Origin: Methylococcaceae bacterium UBA6146
Lineage (GTDB): Bacteria; Pseudomonadota; Gammaproteobacteria; Methylococcales; Methylomonadaceae
NCBI GenBank assembly: GCA_002422395.1
Contig: DIUY01000002.1
Span: forward strand, 62,001 to 126,000
Direction: 5' to 3'
DNA: 64,000 bases
Of the stretch, positions 8,626 to 17,124 are shown in pieces. Within the stretch, counting starts at the first letter, position 1, and each line of letters opens with the position of its first letter. The notes under the pieces were generated by a model. It was not told where the DNA came from. It worked only from the letters and a program-made list of their open reading frames with translations, and searched no databases. The translations under genes were made by a program, and so were the position numbers.

Positions 8626-9981
8626 ATGGCCTATTTAACTGAACAGTTGTCAAATAAAAAAGTAACCGTAACAACGGCTAATAATACAGTCCCACAAAAT
8701 ATTGCCGAATCTGGAAATAATCAGGTTTTTCATAATTTAATGGCTGAAAAAAATAAGATTATAAATGCCTTATGTGCTTTTCCGGTGACCGCATTATGGC
8801 TGCTTGATGAATATCAACAGGATTGTTTTATTAACGGAAAAGACGATGAGGTAGCGGCAAGCAAAGCGGAATTGGCGGCGGTGTTGGCGAATATAAAAAA
8901 ACACTATGATATTTTGTTGCAAACTTTTACTGACGAAGGCATGGGGGGCATCGGATATGCTGGAAATAAGTGTGCGCTCACGACGGCCTTACAACAATTC
9001 CCTTTTTCTTTTAGTGATTTGACCCGGTTGGTCGAGCTGATTGTCCATGCCTACAAGTTAAGAGGGTATAGGCAAAATGCCAACGATACTGGTTTAATCG
9101 TCAAGCGCTTAAAAGGGTTAAGAAACCCGGGCGTAAAAAAATCAAAACAAGCTGATTTTTTCAATGCGGTACAACTTGCAGGGGCGGACAAGCAATTTCT
9201 GTTTCTGTCTGGCGCTGAAATGAAAAGCCATTTTGCTGAAATGGTTGTTGCCGAGCAGCTTTGGCTAAAAGCAAGGCAACAGCTGGCGGTCGCTAACACT
9301 AAGTTGGTCTTATTTATTGCTAATCAATATAAAGGTGGTTTTTTAGATTTTGAGGATCTGGTGCAGGAAGGCCAAACCGGCCTGTTAAAAGCCGTTGACA
9401 GGTTTGACTACCGTTTGGGTTTCCAATTCTCAACGTATGCCGGCTATTGGATAAGACAAGCCATTTCCAGGGCGTTGTCGCGTAGTGAGCGTGTGGTGAG
9501 GGTGCCTTGTGGGCAAGTTGCAAATGTCAACAAGGTCTATCGGGCTAGAGATGAAATTATTGCTAAAACAGGAAAAGAGCCATCCGTTAAAGAATTGGCT
9601 AATTATACCCTGCTGTCTGATAACGAGATAAACACAATCCTGTCCATTTCCCAGTCAGCCATATCATTAGAAGTGGATGATGACGAAGACAATACATTTG
9701 CCCCGATTGATTTTCTAGAACAACAGATTTTCACCCACCCGTTTCAGATGATTGCCGCTTCTAATCTGGAGGATTTGCTGGGCAAGGCGATTGGGACGCT
9801 GACCCCGCGCGAGGCAAAAGTCATTTGTAGCCATTTTGGGGTTGATTCAGACAAGGAAATGACATTACAGGAAATTGGCACCGAACTTAACTTGACGCGG
9901 GAGCGGATTAGGCAGATTCAAGCGATAGCGCTTGATAAAATCAAACTCAATTATGGCCAGCAATTGAGCTATTTCTTATGA
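8626..9981 (+). CDS. RpoD-like sigma-70 family factor lacking region 1.1
   Basis: This RNA polymerase sigma subunit has 451 residues from the ATG at 8626, which has GAGG about ten bases upstream; an in-frame TTG at 8608 is less likely. The first 210 residues contain an RpoD-like non-conserved region (KIINALCAFPVTALWLLDEY). Region 2 follows (LVLFIANQYKGG, DLVQEGQTGLLKAVDRFDY, FSTYAGYWIRQAISRAL), then region 3. Region 4.2 is present (TLTPREAKVICSHFGV, TLQEIGTELNLTRERIRQI). Region 1.1, which autoinhibits housekeeping RpoD, is absent, so I read it as an alternative group-2 sigma paralogue, not the main RpoD. Promoter-contact residues diverge from RpoD: SRSERVVRVPCGQ stands where RpoD has IADQARTIRIPVH. 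ftsH follows after 190 bases. Confidence 0.85.
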   Translation: MAYLTEQLSNKKVTVTTANNTVPQNIAESGNNQVFHNLMAEKNKIINALCAFPVTALWLLDEYQQDCFINGKDDEVAASKAELAAVLANIKKHYDILLQTFTDEGMGGIGYAGNKCALTTALQQFPFSFSDLTRLVELIVHAYKLRGYRQNANDTGLIVKRLKGLRNPGVKKSKQADFFNAVQLAGADKQFLFLSGAEMKSHFAEMVVAEQLWLKARQQLAVANTKLVLFIANQYKGGFLDFEDLVQEGQTGLLKAVDRFDYRLGFQFSTYAGYWIRQAISRALSRSERVVRVPCGQVANVNKVYRARDEIIAKTGKEPSVKELANYTLLSDNEINTILSISQSAISLEVDDDEDNTFAPIDFLEQQIFTHPFQMIAASNLEDLLGKAIGTLTPREAKVICSHFGVDSDKEMTLQEIGTELNLTRERIRQIQAIALDKIKLNYGQQLSYFL

Positions 9982-10173
9982 CGTTGGTTTGTGACGGTTT
10001 TGTAAGAATCAAATTATCTAAAAGACATTTGAATTTAAAAAGAATATTATTTTCTTGAAAACCTAGTATTTTAATAAACAATCGACATGGTAGCGTAGAG
10101 ATGTCGGATTTTGCAGAAAAATAGATGCTGTCGTAACGCAAACGGATGATCTTTAAAAGATCAGGAGATAAAA

Positions 10174-12102
10174 ATGAAAAAATATATAGTGACCGCGCTG
10201 CTTTGGGGAATTGTTTTTACGGGTGGTTTTCTAATATATAACAGATTAAATTCGACGCCGGTGTTGCAGGAGTCTTTGGCTTATTCTGATTTTATTGGAA
10301 AAGTGAAAAATGGTCAGATTGATCGTGTTGAAATCAACGGCCAGCTTATAAAAGTCCGTTCATCGTCAGGGATAGAATACGAGACCTTCAACCCCGGCGA
10401 CCCCCATTTAATTGATGATTTGCTCAATGCCAAGGTGCAGATAAGAACTACACCGCCGGTAAAACAATCATTGTTTATGCAGATATTTATCGCCTGGTTT
10501 CCAATGCTATTGTTGATAGTTGTATGGATTATTTACATGCGCAGGATGCAAGGCAACGGTGGTTTGGGCGGCAGCAATTTTGGCAAAAGTAAAGCCAAAA
10601 TGCTTGAAGAAGATAAAAAGACAGCCACATTTGCTGATGTCGCCGGTTGCGAAGAGGCGAAAGAAGACGTTGCCGAATTGGTTGACTTTCTTGCCGACCC
10701 ACAGAAATTCCAGAAACTGGGCGGTCAGATACCGCGTGGCATCTTGATGGTGGGGCCTCCTGGCACCGGTAAGACGCTGATTGCCAGGGCGATAGCGGGT
10801 GAGGCGGGTGTTAAGTTCTTCACCATTTCGGGGTCTGATTTTGTTGAGATGTTTGTCGGTGTCGGTGCCTCGCGGGTGAGGGATATGTTTGCCCAAGCCA
10901 AAGAACACGCGCCGTGCATCATCTTTATTGACGAGATTGATGCGGTGGGCCGGCAGCGTAGCGGCGCCTCTATGGGCAACGAAGAACGCGAACAAACTCT
11001 TAACCAATTATTGGTTGAAATGGACGGTTTTAGCGGTAATGAAGGCGTCATCGTGATTGCCGCAACCAACCGCGCCGATGTCCTCGACAAAGCCTTACTG
11101 AGGCCGGGCCGCTTTGACCGTCAGGTGAATGTCGGCTTGCCCGATGTGCGTGGACGTGAACAAATCCTTAATGTGCATATTAAGAAAGTGCCCGTCGCAG
11201 CGGATGTGGAATTGAAATACATTGCGAGGGGAACGCCGGGTTTTTCTGGCGCAGAGCTTGCCAATATAGTCAATGAAGCCGCCTTGCTTGCCGCGCGTAG
11301 CAACAAAAAAGAAGTGGCTATGAGCGATCTTGAAAGGGCCAAAGACAAGATTTTAATGGGCGCTGAACGGCATACCATGGTGATGACCGAAGATGACAAA
11401 CTACTGACGGCTTATCATGAAGCCGGCCACTGTATTGTTGGCCAGATGTCGCCTGATCACGACCCTGTCTATAAAGTGAGCATCATGCCGAGAGGCCGGG
11501 CTTTGGGTATTACGATGTTCTTACCTGAACAAGACCAATACAGTGCCAGCAAACGCAAATTGGAAAGTCAAATAGCCAGTCTGTTTGGTGGCCGTATTGC
11601 CGAACTGATGATTTATGGTGGTGACCGGGTCACAACAGGGGCGTCCAACGATATTGAGCGGGCGACCGAATTGGCCCGCAACATGGTCACGCGCTGGGGC
11701 TTTTCAGACAAGCTGGGGCCATTAGTTTACGGCGAAGAAAGCGGTCAGCCTTTTATGGGTTATCCCGGTTCACAAGGCAGCAAAGTCTCTGACAATGTCG
11801 CCCACCAGATTGATGATGAAATAAGAGCCGTGATTGACCGCAATTACCAGCGTGCAGAGACTATTTTGCAAGAAAACATAGGTATTCTTCATAAAATGGC
11901 TGACGCTTTGATGAAATGGGAAACCATCGACAAAGATCAAATTGACGCATTGATGGCGGGGAAAGACCCAAAACCGCCAAGAGATGGCAATGAAGGGTCT
12001 GATATGGCAAACGTTTTAAAGCAGGAAAAAACGGAAGTGGTTGTTGATGCTAAAACAGTAAAAACCAATATCAACAAAAACAAACCTGCCGGACAAGTTT
12101 GA
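10174..12102 (+). CDS. ftsH: ATP-dependent zinc metalloprotease FtsH
   Basis: This inner-membrane AAA+ protease is hexameric and degrades misfolded membrane proteins and regulatory proteins. It has two N-terminal membrane helices (about residues 4-21 and 100-118) flanking a periplasmic domain. Walker A GPPGTGKT is at about 194-201, Walker B IIFIDEID, the second region of homology ATNRADVLDKALLRPGRFDRQ, and the zinc site HEAGH at about 415-419. Length (642) is normal. A good Shine-Dalgarno (CAGGAGAT) precedes the ATG. The usual partner rlmE is absent; a sigma-factor gene lies upstream instead. A heat-shock-like -35 (CTTGAAA at 10054-10060) exists but no matching -10, so regulation is unproven. 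A second ftsH elsewhere is possible. Confidence 0.97.
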   Translation: MKKYIVTALLWGIVFTGGFLIYNRLNSTPVLQESLAYSDFIGKVKNGQIDRVEINGQLIKVRSSSGIEYETFNPGDPHLIDDLLNAKVQIRTTPPVKQSLFMQIFIAWFPMLLLIVVWIIYMRRMQGNGGLGGSNFGKSKAKMLEEDKKTATFADVAGCEEAKEDVAELVDFLADPQKFQKLGGQIPRGILMVGPPGTGKTLIARAIAGEAGVKFFTISGSDFVEMFVGVGASRVRDMFAQAKEHAPCIIFIDEIDAVGRQRSGASMGNEEREQTLNQLLVEMDGFSGNEGVIVIAATNRADVLDKALLRPGRFDRQVNVGLPDVRGREQILNVHIKKVPVAADVELKYIARGTPGFSGAELANIVNEAALLAARSNKKEVAMSDLERAKDKILMGAERHTMVMTEDDKLLTAYHEAGHCIVGQMSPDHDPVYKVSIMPRGRALGITMFLPEQDQYSASKRKLESQIASLFGGRIAELMIYGGDRVTTGASNDIERATELARNMVTRWGFSDKLGPLVYGEESGQPFMGYPGSQGSKVSDNVAHQIDDEIRAVIDRNYQRAETILQENIGILHKMADALMKWETIDKDQIDALMAGKDPKPPRDGNEGSDMANVLKQEKTEVVVDAKTVKTNINKNKPAGQV

Positions 12103-12115
12103 GGTGCGCTCATTC

Positions 12116-12142
12116 AAGGGGGCTTTTAGCCCCCTTTTTTTT
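12116..12142 (+). terminator. Rho-independent terminator after ftsH
   Basis: A GC-rich stem GGGGGCT/AGCCCCC (12118-12134) with a TTT loop is followed by a run of eight T. It sits 14 bases after the ftsH stop. Confidence 0.93.
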
Positions 12143-12386
12143 GTAATTGTTTAAATTCTGTTGACATTTCATCATAGCCAAATTGGCATGATAAAGCGGT
12201 CGCCATTTCTGGCGGGTTTGTGGGGATGTTGTTTGTAGTGATTGATTTAAAAAAGCAAAATTTAACCAGGAAGAGTTATTTTTTAGGTGTCCGAAACCTT
12301 ATAGTGCGCAAGTTTGACAGTACAGAGAACAGACGTTTAACACCACGCTAAAGCGTGTGTCGAATTTTCCTTGATCCCCGCTTTTT

Positions 12387-13628
12387 TCAATCTTCGCATC
12401 GGCCATTACCGATTCCCTGCTTGTCATCATGGAGGGGACGAGCGGAGTTATTGTCCTTCCAACATGAATTTTCCCACAAAACGGCATGGTTTTCACCGAA
12501 CAGGGACGTTCGGCTGCTACCGACAACTTGGCCTAGGGCATTGATAGCGCTGGCTCTTGAAAAACTGTCCACCTCCAAAGTCCCCAGGTCGACCATCTCG
12601 CCATGTTTCCACAAGAAGGCATGTTCTTCACCTGTCGACGTTGTGCTAACGCCAATCACTTGCCCGCGGTCATTAATGGCTGTCGCGGTTGAACAGCATC
12701 CGCCCAAAGTCCCTAAGTCAGTCATCTCGCCTTTGTGCCACAGGAACGCGTGGCCTTCGTCGGGAACGGCAGTTTCGCTGTTGCCAATTACCTGGCTGTG
12801 GTTATTGATGTCCACGGCATAGGAATAATCACCCCCTAATGTGCCAAGATCCCTCCTATTTCCATTGTGCCACAGGAAGGCATGGTGTTCATGTTCGGAA
12901 GTTCGGCTGGAGCCGACTACCTGGCCTCGGTCATTGATGGCGTTGGCGTTGGCATCAGCTCCGCCCAAAGTACCGAGGTCGATCATCGTCCCTTTGTCCC
13001 ACAGAAAAGCACGATTTACGCTGTGTTCAAGATTCGTGTTGCTGCCATTGCCGGCCACTTGGCCGCGTTCGTTAATTCCGGTGGCGTAGGCTGAGACCCC
13101 ACCCAGATTTCCGAGGTCGATTATGGCGCCTTTGTCCCAGAGGATGGCCTTTGTAATTTCGTTAATAAAACTCTTACTGCTAGAGCCAACGACTTGTCCC
13201 CGGCCATTAATCGCTGCGGCGGAGGAAACCCCCGTTTCGCTTACTGCCCCTAGGTCGTTCATTGTCCCCTTTTTCCATAGGAACGCGTGAGGGTAACGTC
13301 TAGGTGATATATCGGTTGCCGTATCGCTAGTCCCTATCACCTCCCCTCGATTATTGATGCCCACGGCATCAGAATAAGCGCCTCCTAGGGTGCCAATATC
13401 TGTCATGCCGCCCTTTTTCCAAAGGAAGGCATGGCTTTCATCTGTGGACGTTTGGCTGCTGCCAACCACTTGCCCACGGTCATTGATGGCGTTGGCGTTG
13501 GCATTGGCGCCGCCCAAAGTGCCAAGGTCAATGATCCGGTAATCTGCAAACAGCGGTTGGGATAGTCCTAAAGTGCTTGCCGCAAAAGCAAGCATAAGCG
13601 GACGGTAGAGCGTCGGATTTATTTTCAT
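12387..13628 (-). CDS. Secreted HAF-repeat protein (eight repeats)
   Basis: A signal peptide (MKINPTLYRPLMLAFAASTLGLSQPLFA) precedes eight tandem repeats of about 43-48 residues. The repeats follow the pattern DLGTLGG...A.AINDRGQVVG.S.T....HAFLW..G.M, which is the HAF extracellular repeat named for its His-Ala-Phe. Such repeats are predicted to form a beta-propeller or solenoid exported to the periplasm or surface; no enzymatic function is known. Repeats 3 and 4 are the most divergent. After the eighth repeat the protein ends abruptly with a low-complexity tail (NSCWKDNNS...), so the C-terminus may be eroded. It stands alone on its strand, with a long upstream spacer. Confidence 0.85.
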   Translation of the reverse strand: MKINPTLYRPLMLAFAASTLGLSQPLFADYRIIDLGTLGGANANANAINDRGQVVGSSQTSTDESHAFLWKKGGMTDIGTLGGAYSDAVGINNRGEVIGTSDTATDISPRRYPHAFLWKKGTMNDLGAVSETGVSSAAAINGRGQVVGSSSKSFINEITKAILWDKGAIIDLGNLGGVSAYATGINERGQVAGNGSNTNLEHSVNRAFLWDKGTMIDLGTLGGADANANAINDRGQVVGSSRTSEHEHHAFLWHNGNRRDLGTLGGDYSYAVDINNHSQVIGNSETAVPDEGHAFLWHKGEMTDLGTLGGCCSTATAINDRGQVIGVSTTSTGEEHAFLWKHGEMVDLGTLEVDSFSRASAINALGQVVGSSRTSLFGENHAVLWENSCWKDNNSARPLHDDKQGIGNGRCED

Positions 13629-14111
13629 AGTGGTTTTCCTTACACGTTGAATAGAGTAAATGAAAAGGGCTTGTTAAGGCCTTCGATCTGAGGTGTGGCT
13701 CTGGAGTTGCGGCAGGTTTAACGGGACTGGTTTCAATCTTAAAAAATCTAAGGGCCGAAGCTCTTATTAAAAACATAAAGATATAAGTTAATACCAAGCC
13801 GAACTTAATTTAAGCAGATGGAAAACAAAAAAACTATGAGTATAAACACCTAGGCCCTGTTGCTATTCGGTATCCAGCGTTTTGGTTTTTTTGGGGGAGG
13901 GGGGTAAATGGAGCAGACCAGGGGAAATGGCAAACACTTTGTAAATTATAAGTAAATTATAAGTGTCCCTTCTAGCTCCCTGTCCTGCTTAAGCATCAAT
14001 GGCATAACGGGACACTAAAACTTTGCTATTCCACTTGGATTTTCGGCGGGCAGGGGGGAATCTGTAAATTAAGTGACCGATCATAAATTTTTTAACATAA
14101 TTGTCATAGGA
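13629..14111. other. Intergenic stretch with a short tandem repeat
   Basis: No gene is recognised. GTAAATTATAA occurs twice in direct tandem (13941-13962), bracketed by the inverted pair ACACTT (13934-13939) and AAGTGT (13961-13966). A G-rich stretch (GGGGGAGGGGGG) lies at about 13893-13904. Upstream signals of the HAF-repeat gene must lie here, but no convincing sigma-70 pair was found. Confidence 0.4.
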
Positions 14112-14163
14112 CGCAGGAACCCTTGGCCTCGATAATCGAGACCAAGGGTTCCCGCCTCCTGCG
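14112..14163. repeat. Imperfect palindrome (REP-like or transcription-ending hairpin)
   Basis: The left arm CGCAGG-AACCCTTGG-C-CTCGAT pairs with the right arm ATCGAG-A-CCAAGGGTT-(7-base bulge CCCGCCT)-CCTGCG around a single A. It sits three bases after the stop of the small exported protein gene. No T-run follows on either strand, so an intrinsic terminator is less likely than a dispersed repeat or a 3'-end stabilising hairpin. Confidence 0.7.
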
Positions 14164-14166
14164 ATG

Positions 14167-14634
14167 TTAAAAAACTAGCGATGCAGTGCAAGTTAGGTCG
14201 ATATATCTGGATTTGTTGATAACGCCTATGTAGGGCGTGGCGATAAAAGGTGTGGCAATCGTGGTAAGGGCTAACTGGCTTTTAAATGTTGCCTGGCCGA
14301 TATATTCCCCTGCTAAATTTTCGCCTAAGTTAATTGCCGGAATAATAAATGATGCCTTTTTGATTTCAACATCAGGCACAAACTTCAATGTCATCGTCTT
14401 GACGTCACCCATTGTTGTTGCTTGGGTTTCGATGTCCCTTTTGCCGGCGGTATAGTTTTTCTTGCCCAAATTAAGGTTAATGTGGGTCGAGCTGGCAATA
14501 CCTGGCGTACTGAATGTTAAAGAGACATCATGCCCCTTACATTCAAAAAAATTAGGCGTATCTGAGAGGGCTTGCGTTGAACCAAAAGCCAGTAACAAAC
14601 CAGCCATGTTGATGAACATTTTTTTAGTTAACAT
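14167..14634 (-). CDS. Small exported protein of unknown function
   Basis: This 155-residue protein starts MLTKKMFINMAGLLLAFGSTQALS, a clear signal peptide with cleavage probably after residue 24. The mature part is beta-rich (alternating hydrophobic strands) with two cysteines (in FFECKG and LTCTAS) that could form a disulfide. I do not recognise a family. The strand pattern and the two distant cysteines suggest a small periplasmic beta-sandwich. It lies between an isolated hairpin and rpiA, 173 bases downstream of the rpiA stop on the same strand. Confidence 0.6.
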   Translation of the reverse strand: MLTKKMFINMAGLLLAFGSTQALSDTPNFFECKGHDVSLTFSTPGIASSTHINLNLGKKNYTAGKRDIETQATTMGDVKTMTLKFVPDVEIKKASFIIPAINLGENLAGEYIGQATFKSQLALTTIATPFIATPYIGVINKSRYIDLTCTASLVF

Positions 14635-14764
14635 TTAGGGGTTACCTTAGTCAATTCGTGTGGGTTATATGGAGTTGCAACTCAAATAAGGCAGCGGGTC
14701 TATCGCTTCGGCCAACAAAACGTCCAGAAACTCCAAGACGCCTTAATCTTCAAGAGAATTGAAG

Positions 14765-14795
14765 GGCGAGATAGAGGCATTCCCCTTATCTCGCC
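14765..14795 (-). terminator. Hairpin downstream of rpiA
   Basis: A perfect 9-bp stem GGCGAGATA/TATCTCGCC, extended by AGG/CCT, lies 12 bases after the rpiA stop. No strong T-run follows on the minus strand, so it may be a weak terminator or an mRNA-protecting hairpin. A second inverted repeat, CTTCAA-GAGAA-TTGAAG, lies just beyond it. Confidence 0.5.
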
Positions 14796-14807
14796 GACAG
14801 CGGGGCA

Positions 14808-15461
14808 TTAAAACGTGACTATCTCATCACCTTTGCTGACCAAAACCACATCGGCAGGGCGCATTGCAAACAGCCCCACGCACACCACGCCGACTATATT
14901 GTTGATGGTTTGCTCCAGCTTGATAGGCTCCACAATATTTAGATTATGGACATCAATAATGTGATTATGGTTATCGGTCACACAGTTTTCCCGCCAGACC
15001 GGCTGGCCGCCTAATTTAACCAATTCCCTTGCGACATAGCTTCTTGCCATTGGAATCACTTCAATAGGCAACGGGAAAGCGCCCAGCACGTCCACGCGTT
15101 TGGAACCATCGGCAATACAAACAAATTTCTTGCTCGCTGCGGCAATGATTTTCTCGCGGGTCAATGCCGCGCCGCCGCCTTTAATCAATTGTTTCAATGG
15201 GTTGATTTCATCGGCGCCATCAACATAGACTTCCAAGGTGCCGACCGCATTCAGATCCAATACGGGTATGCCGACTTTTCTTAAGTGCTCAGAGCTTGAT
15301 TCGGAACTGGACACAGCCCCTTCAATATCGCCCCGAAAATCAGCCAACGCATCAATGAAGTATCTGATGGTGGAGCCAGTGCCCACGCCGATGATGCCCA
15401 CGTCTTTCACATAAGGCACAGCGGCCTGCGCGACTTTTTGTTTCAATTCATCTTGGGTCAT
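14808..15461 (-). CDS. rpiA: Ribose-5-phosphate isomerase A
   Basis: This enzyme interconverts ribose-5-phosphate and ribulose-5-phosphate in the pentose phosphate pathway (cytoplasm). The family motifs are all present: GVGTGSTIRYFIDAL (phosphate loop), DGADEI with the catalytic Asp/Glu, KGGGAALTREKIIA with the conserved lysine, and FVCIADGSK. The 217-residue length is standard. It is divergent from ilvA with about 40-90 bases between starts, so the two promoters overlap; this pairing is common in pseudomonads and related bacteria. In a ribulose monophosphate methanotroph the enzyme would also serve formaldehyde assimilation (inference). Confidence 0.96.
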   Translation of the reverse strand: MTQDELKQKVAQAAVPYVKDVGIIGVGTGSTIRYFIDALADFRGDIEGAVSSSESSSEHLRKVGIPVLDLNAVGTLEVYVDGADEINPLKQLIKGGGAALTREKIIAAASKKFVCIADGSKRVDVLGAFPLPIEVIPMARSYVARELVKLGGQPVWRENCVTDNHNHIIDVHNLNIVEPIKLEQTINNIVGVVCVGLFAMRPADVVLVSKGDEIVTF

Positions 15462-15547
15462 TTTTATAGTTCTCCGGTGGTTAATAAAGAGTGTGAAGGG
15501 TGTGCGATAATACCGCAGAACCTAGGATTCTTCAGCCGATTTTTAAC

Positions 15548-17071
15548 ATGCCCCAAAAATACATAGAAAAGATATTACGCGCCAAAGTTTACGATGTCGC
15601 CATAGAAACCCCGCTGGATTACGCGCCTTTATTGTCAGAGCGTCTGGGCAATAGCGTGTTTTTAAAACGGGAGGATTTGCAGTCGGTGTTTTCGTTTAAG
15701 TTACGGGGCGCGTATAACAAAATGGCGACCTTGGATAAGCAACAGCGTAGCCAAGGGGTTATTGCCGCATCGGCCGGCAATCATGCCCAAGGTGTGGCGT
15801 TGGCGGCTAAGCGCTTGGATATAAAAGCCTTGATTGTCATGCCCACCACCACGCCGGAAATTAAAATCAAATCCGTCAAAAACATGGGTGCGGAGATTGT
15901 GCTGTTTGGCGATTCTTACAGCGATGCTTATGTCTACGCCAATGAATTGGCCAAAGAAAAAGGGCTTGTCTTTATCCATCCTTACGATGACCCCGACGTG
16001 ATTGCAGGGCAGGGTACGGTTGCCATGGAAATCCTTAGGCAGCAGACGGGCGGGCTAGATGCGATTTTTGTGCCGGTTGGCGGCGGCGGGCTGATTGCCG
16101 GTATTGCGGTTTACACAAAATTTGTCCGCCCTGACGTGAAAATTATTGGCGTGGAACCGGATGACGCCGATTGCCTTAACCGCGCATTACAGGCGGGCAA
16201 CCGTGTGGTGCTTGACCAGGTCGGTTTGTTTGCCGATGGGGTTGCCGTCAAGCAAGTCGGGGAAGAGCCGTTCCGGTTGGCGCAAAGCTATGTCGATGAA
16301 GTCATCACGGTCAGCACCGACGAAATCTGTGCGGCAATCAAGGATATTTTTGATGATACGCGCTCGATTGCCGAGCCTGCTGGTGCGTTGGCGACGGCTG
16401 GCTTAAAAAAATATGTCGAGCGCGAGCGGGTGACTAAGCAAACGTTGATTGCCATAGACAGCGGCGCCAATATCAACTTCGACCGTCTGCGCTATGTCGC
16501 CGAACGCGCCCAAGTCGGCGAGCACCGCGAAATTTTGTTGGCGGTCAGCATCCCCGAAACGCCGGGTAGTTTTTTAAAATTCTGCAATTTGCTGGGTGGG
16601 CGCAGCATCACTGAATTCAACTACCGCTATTTTGACGCCAAGATGGCGCAGGTTTTTGTCGGCATCTCCAGCAGCGGACTGGAATCCGACCGGGCGACGC
16701 TGATTTTACAACTACAGCAGCAAGGCTTTCAGGTCACTGATATGACCGCTAACGAATTGGCCAAGGAACATATCCGTTACATGGTCGGCGGCCACGCGCC
16801 GCGTGAGTTGAATGAAATCATCTACAGCATTGAGTTCCCAGAACGCCCAGGTGCTTTGTTAAAGTTTTTAACCGAACTCGGCGGACGCTGGAACATCAGC
16901 CTGTTCCATTACCGCAATCATGGCGCGGCGTTCGGAAAAGTATTGATGGGCATGCAAATGCCCCAAGCAGAACAGCAAGTTTTTGAACAATGCCTGCATG
17001 ATTCCGGCTTTGTCTACGCAGAGCAAACCGACAATCCGGCCTATCGGTTGTTTTCGGGCGGGATGCGCTGA
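15548..17071 (+). CDS. ilvA: Biosynthetic threonine ammonia-lyase
   Basis: This enzyme deaminates threonine to 2-oxobutyrate, the first step of isoleucine synthesis. A PLP fold-type II catalytic domain occupies roughly residues 1-320. The Schiff-base lysine lies in FSFKLRGAYNKM (about K51), and the phosphate loop is GGGGLIAGIA. Two ACT-like regulatory domains follow, starting near ILLAVSIPETPGSFLKF and YSIEFPERPGALLKF. This marks the isoleucine-feedback-inhibited form, not the catabolic TdcB. The start at 15548 (MPQKYIEKIL) matches the family; an in-frame GTG at 15500 would add 16 residues. A stem-loop ends the gene. Confidence 0.96.
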   Translation: MPQKYIEKILRAKVYDVAIETPLDYAPLLSERLGNSVFLKREDLQSVFSFKLRGAYNKMATLDKQQRSQGVIAASAGNHAQGVALAAKRLDIKALIVMPTTTPEIKIKSVKNMGAEIVLFGDSYSDAYVYANELAKEKGLVFIHPYDDPDVIAGQGTVAMEILRQQTGGLDAIFVPVGGGGLIAGIAVYTKFVRPDVKIIGVEPDDADCLNRALQAGNRVVLDQVGLFADGVAVKQVGEEPFRLAQSYVDEVITVSTDEICAAIKDIFDDTRSIAEPAGALATAGLKKYVERERVTKQTLIAIDSGANINFDRLRYVAERAQVGEHREILLAVSIPETPGSFLKFCNLLGGRSITEFNYRYFDAKMAQVFVGISSSGLESDRATLILQLQQQGFQVTDMTANELAKEHIRYMVGGHAPRELNEIIYSIEFPERPGALLKFLTELGGRWNISLFHYRNHGAAFGKVLMGMQMPQAEQQVFEQCLHDSGFVYAEQTDNPAYRLFSGGMR

Positions 17072-17081
17072 CTTGTCCATA

Positions 17082-17111
17082 GGCGCTTTGCCCTTGTTTA
17101 GGCAAAGCGCC
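17082..17111. terminator. Hairpin between convergent ilvA and propeller gene
   Basis: A perfect 11-bp inverted repeat GGCGCTTTGCC/GGCAAAGCGCC with an 8-base loop lies between two convergent stop codons. The position suggests a bidirectional transcription end, although no long T-run follows. Confidence 0.65.
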
Positions 17112-17124
17112 GTGGGTAGGTGAA

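Noticed and set aside
10054..10060. CTTGAAA as a heat-shock (sigma-32) -35 box for ftsH
   Set aside because: No CCCCAT-like -10 box at the required distance, so only half of the promoter matches.
12355..13094. Plus-strand frames opposite the HAF-repeat gene
   Set aside because: They are antisense reflections of the repeats and share no signal peptide or domain.
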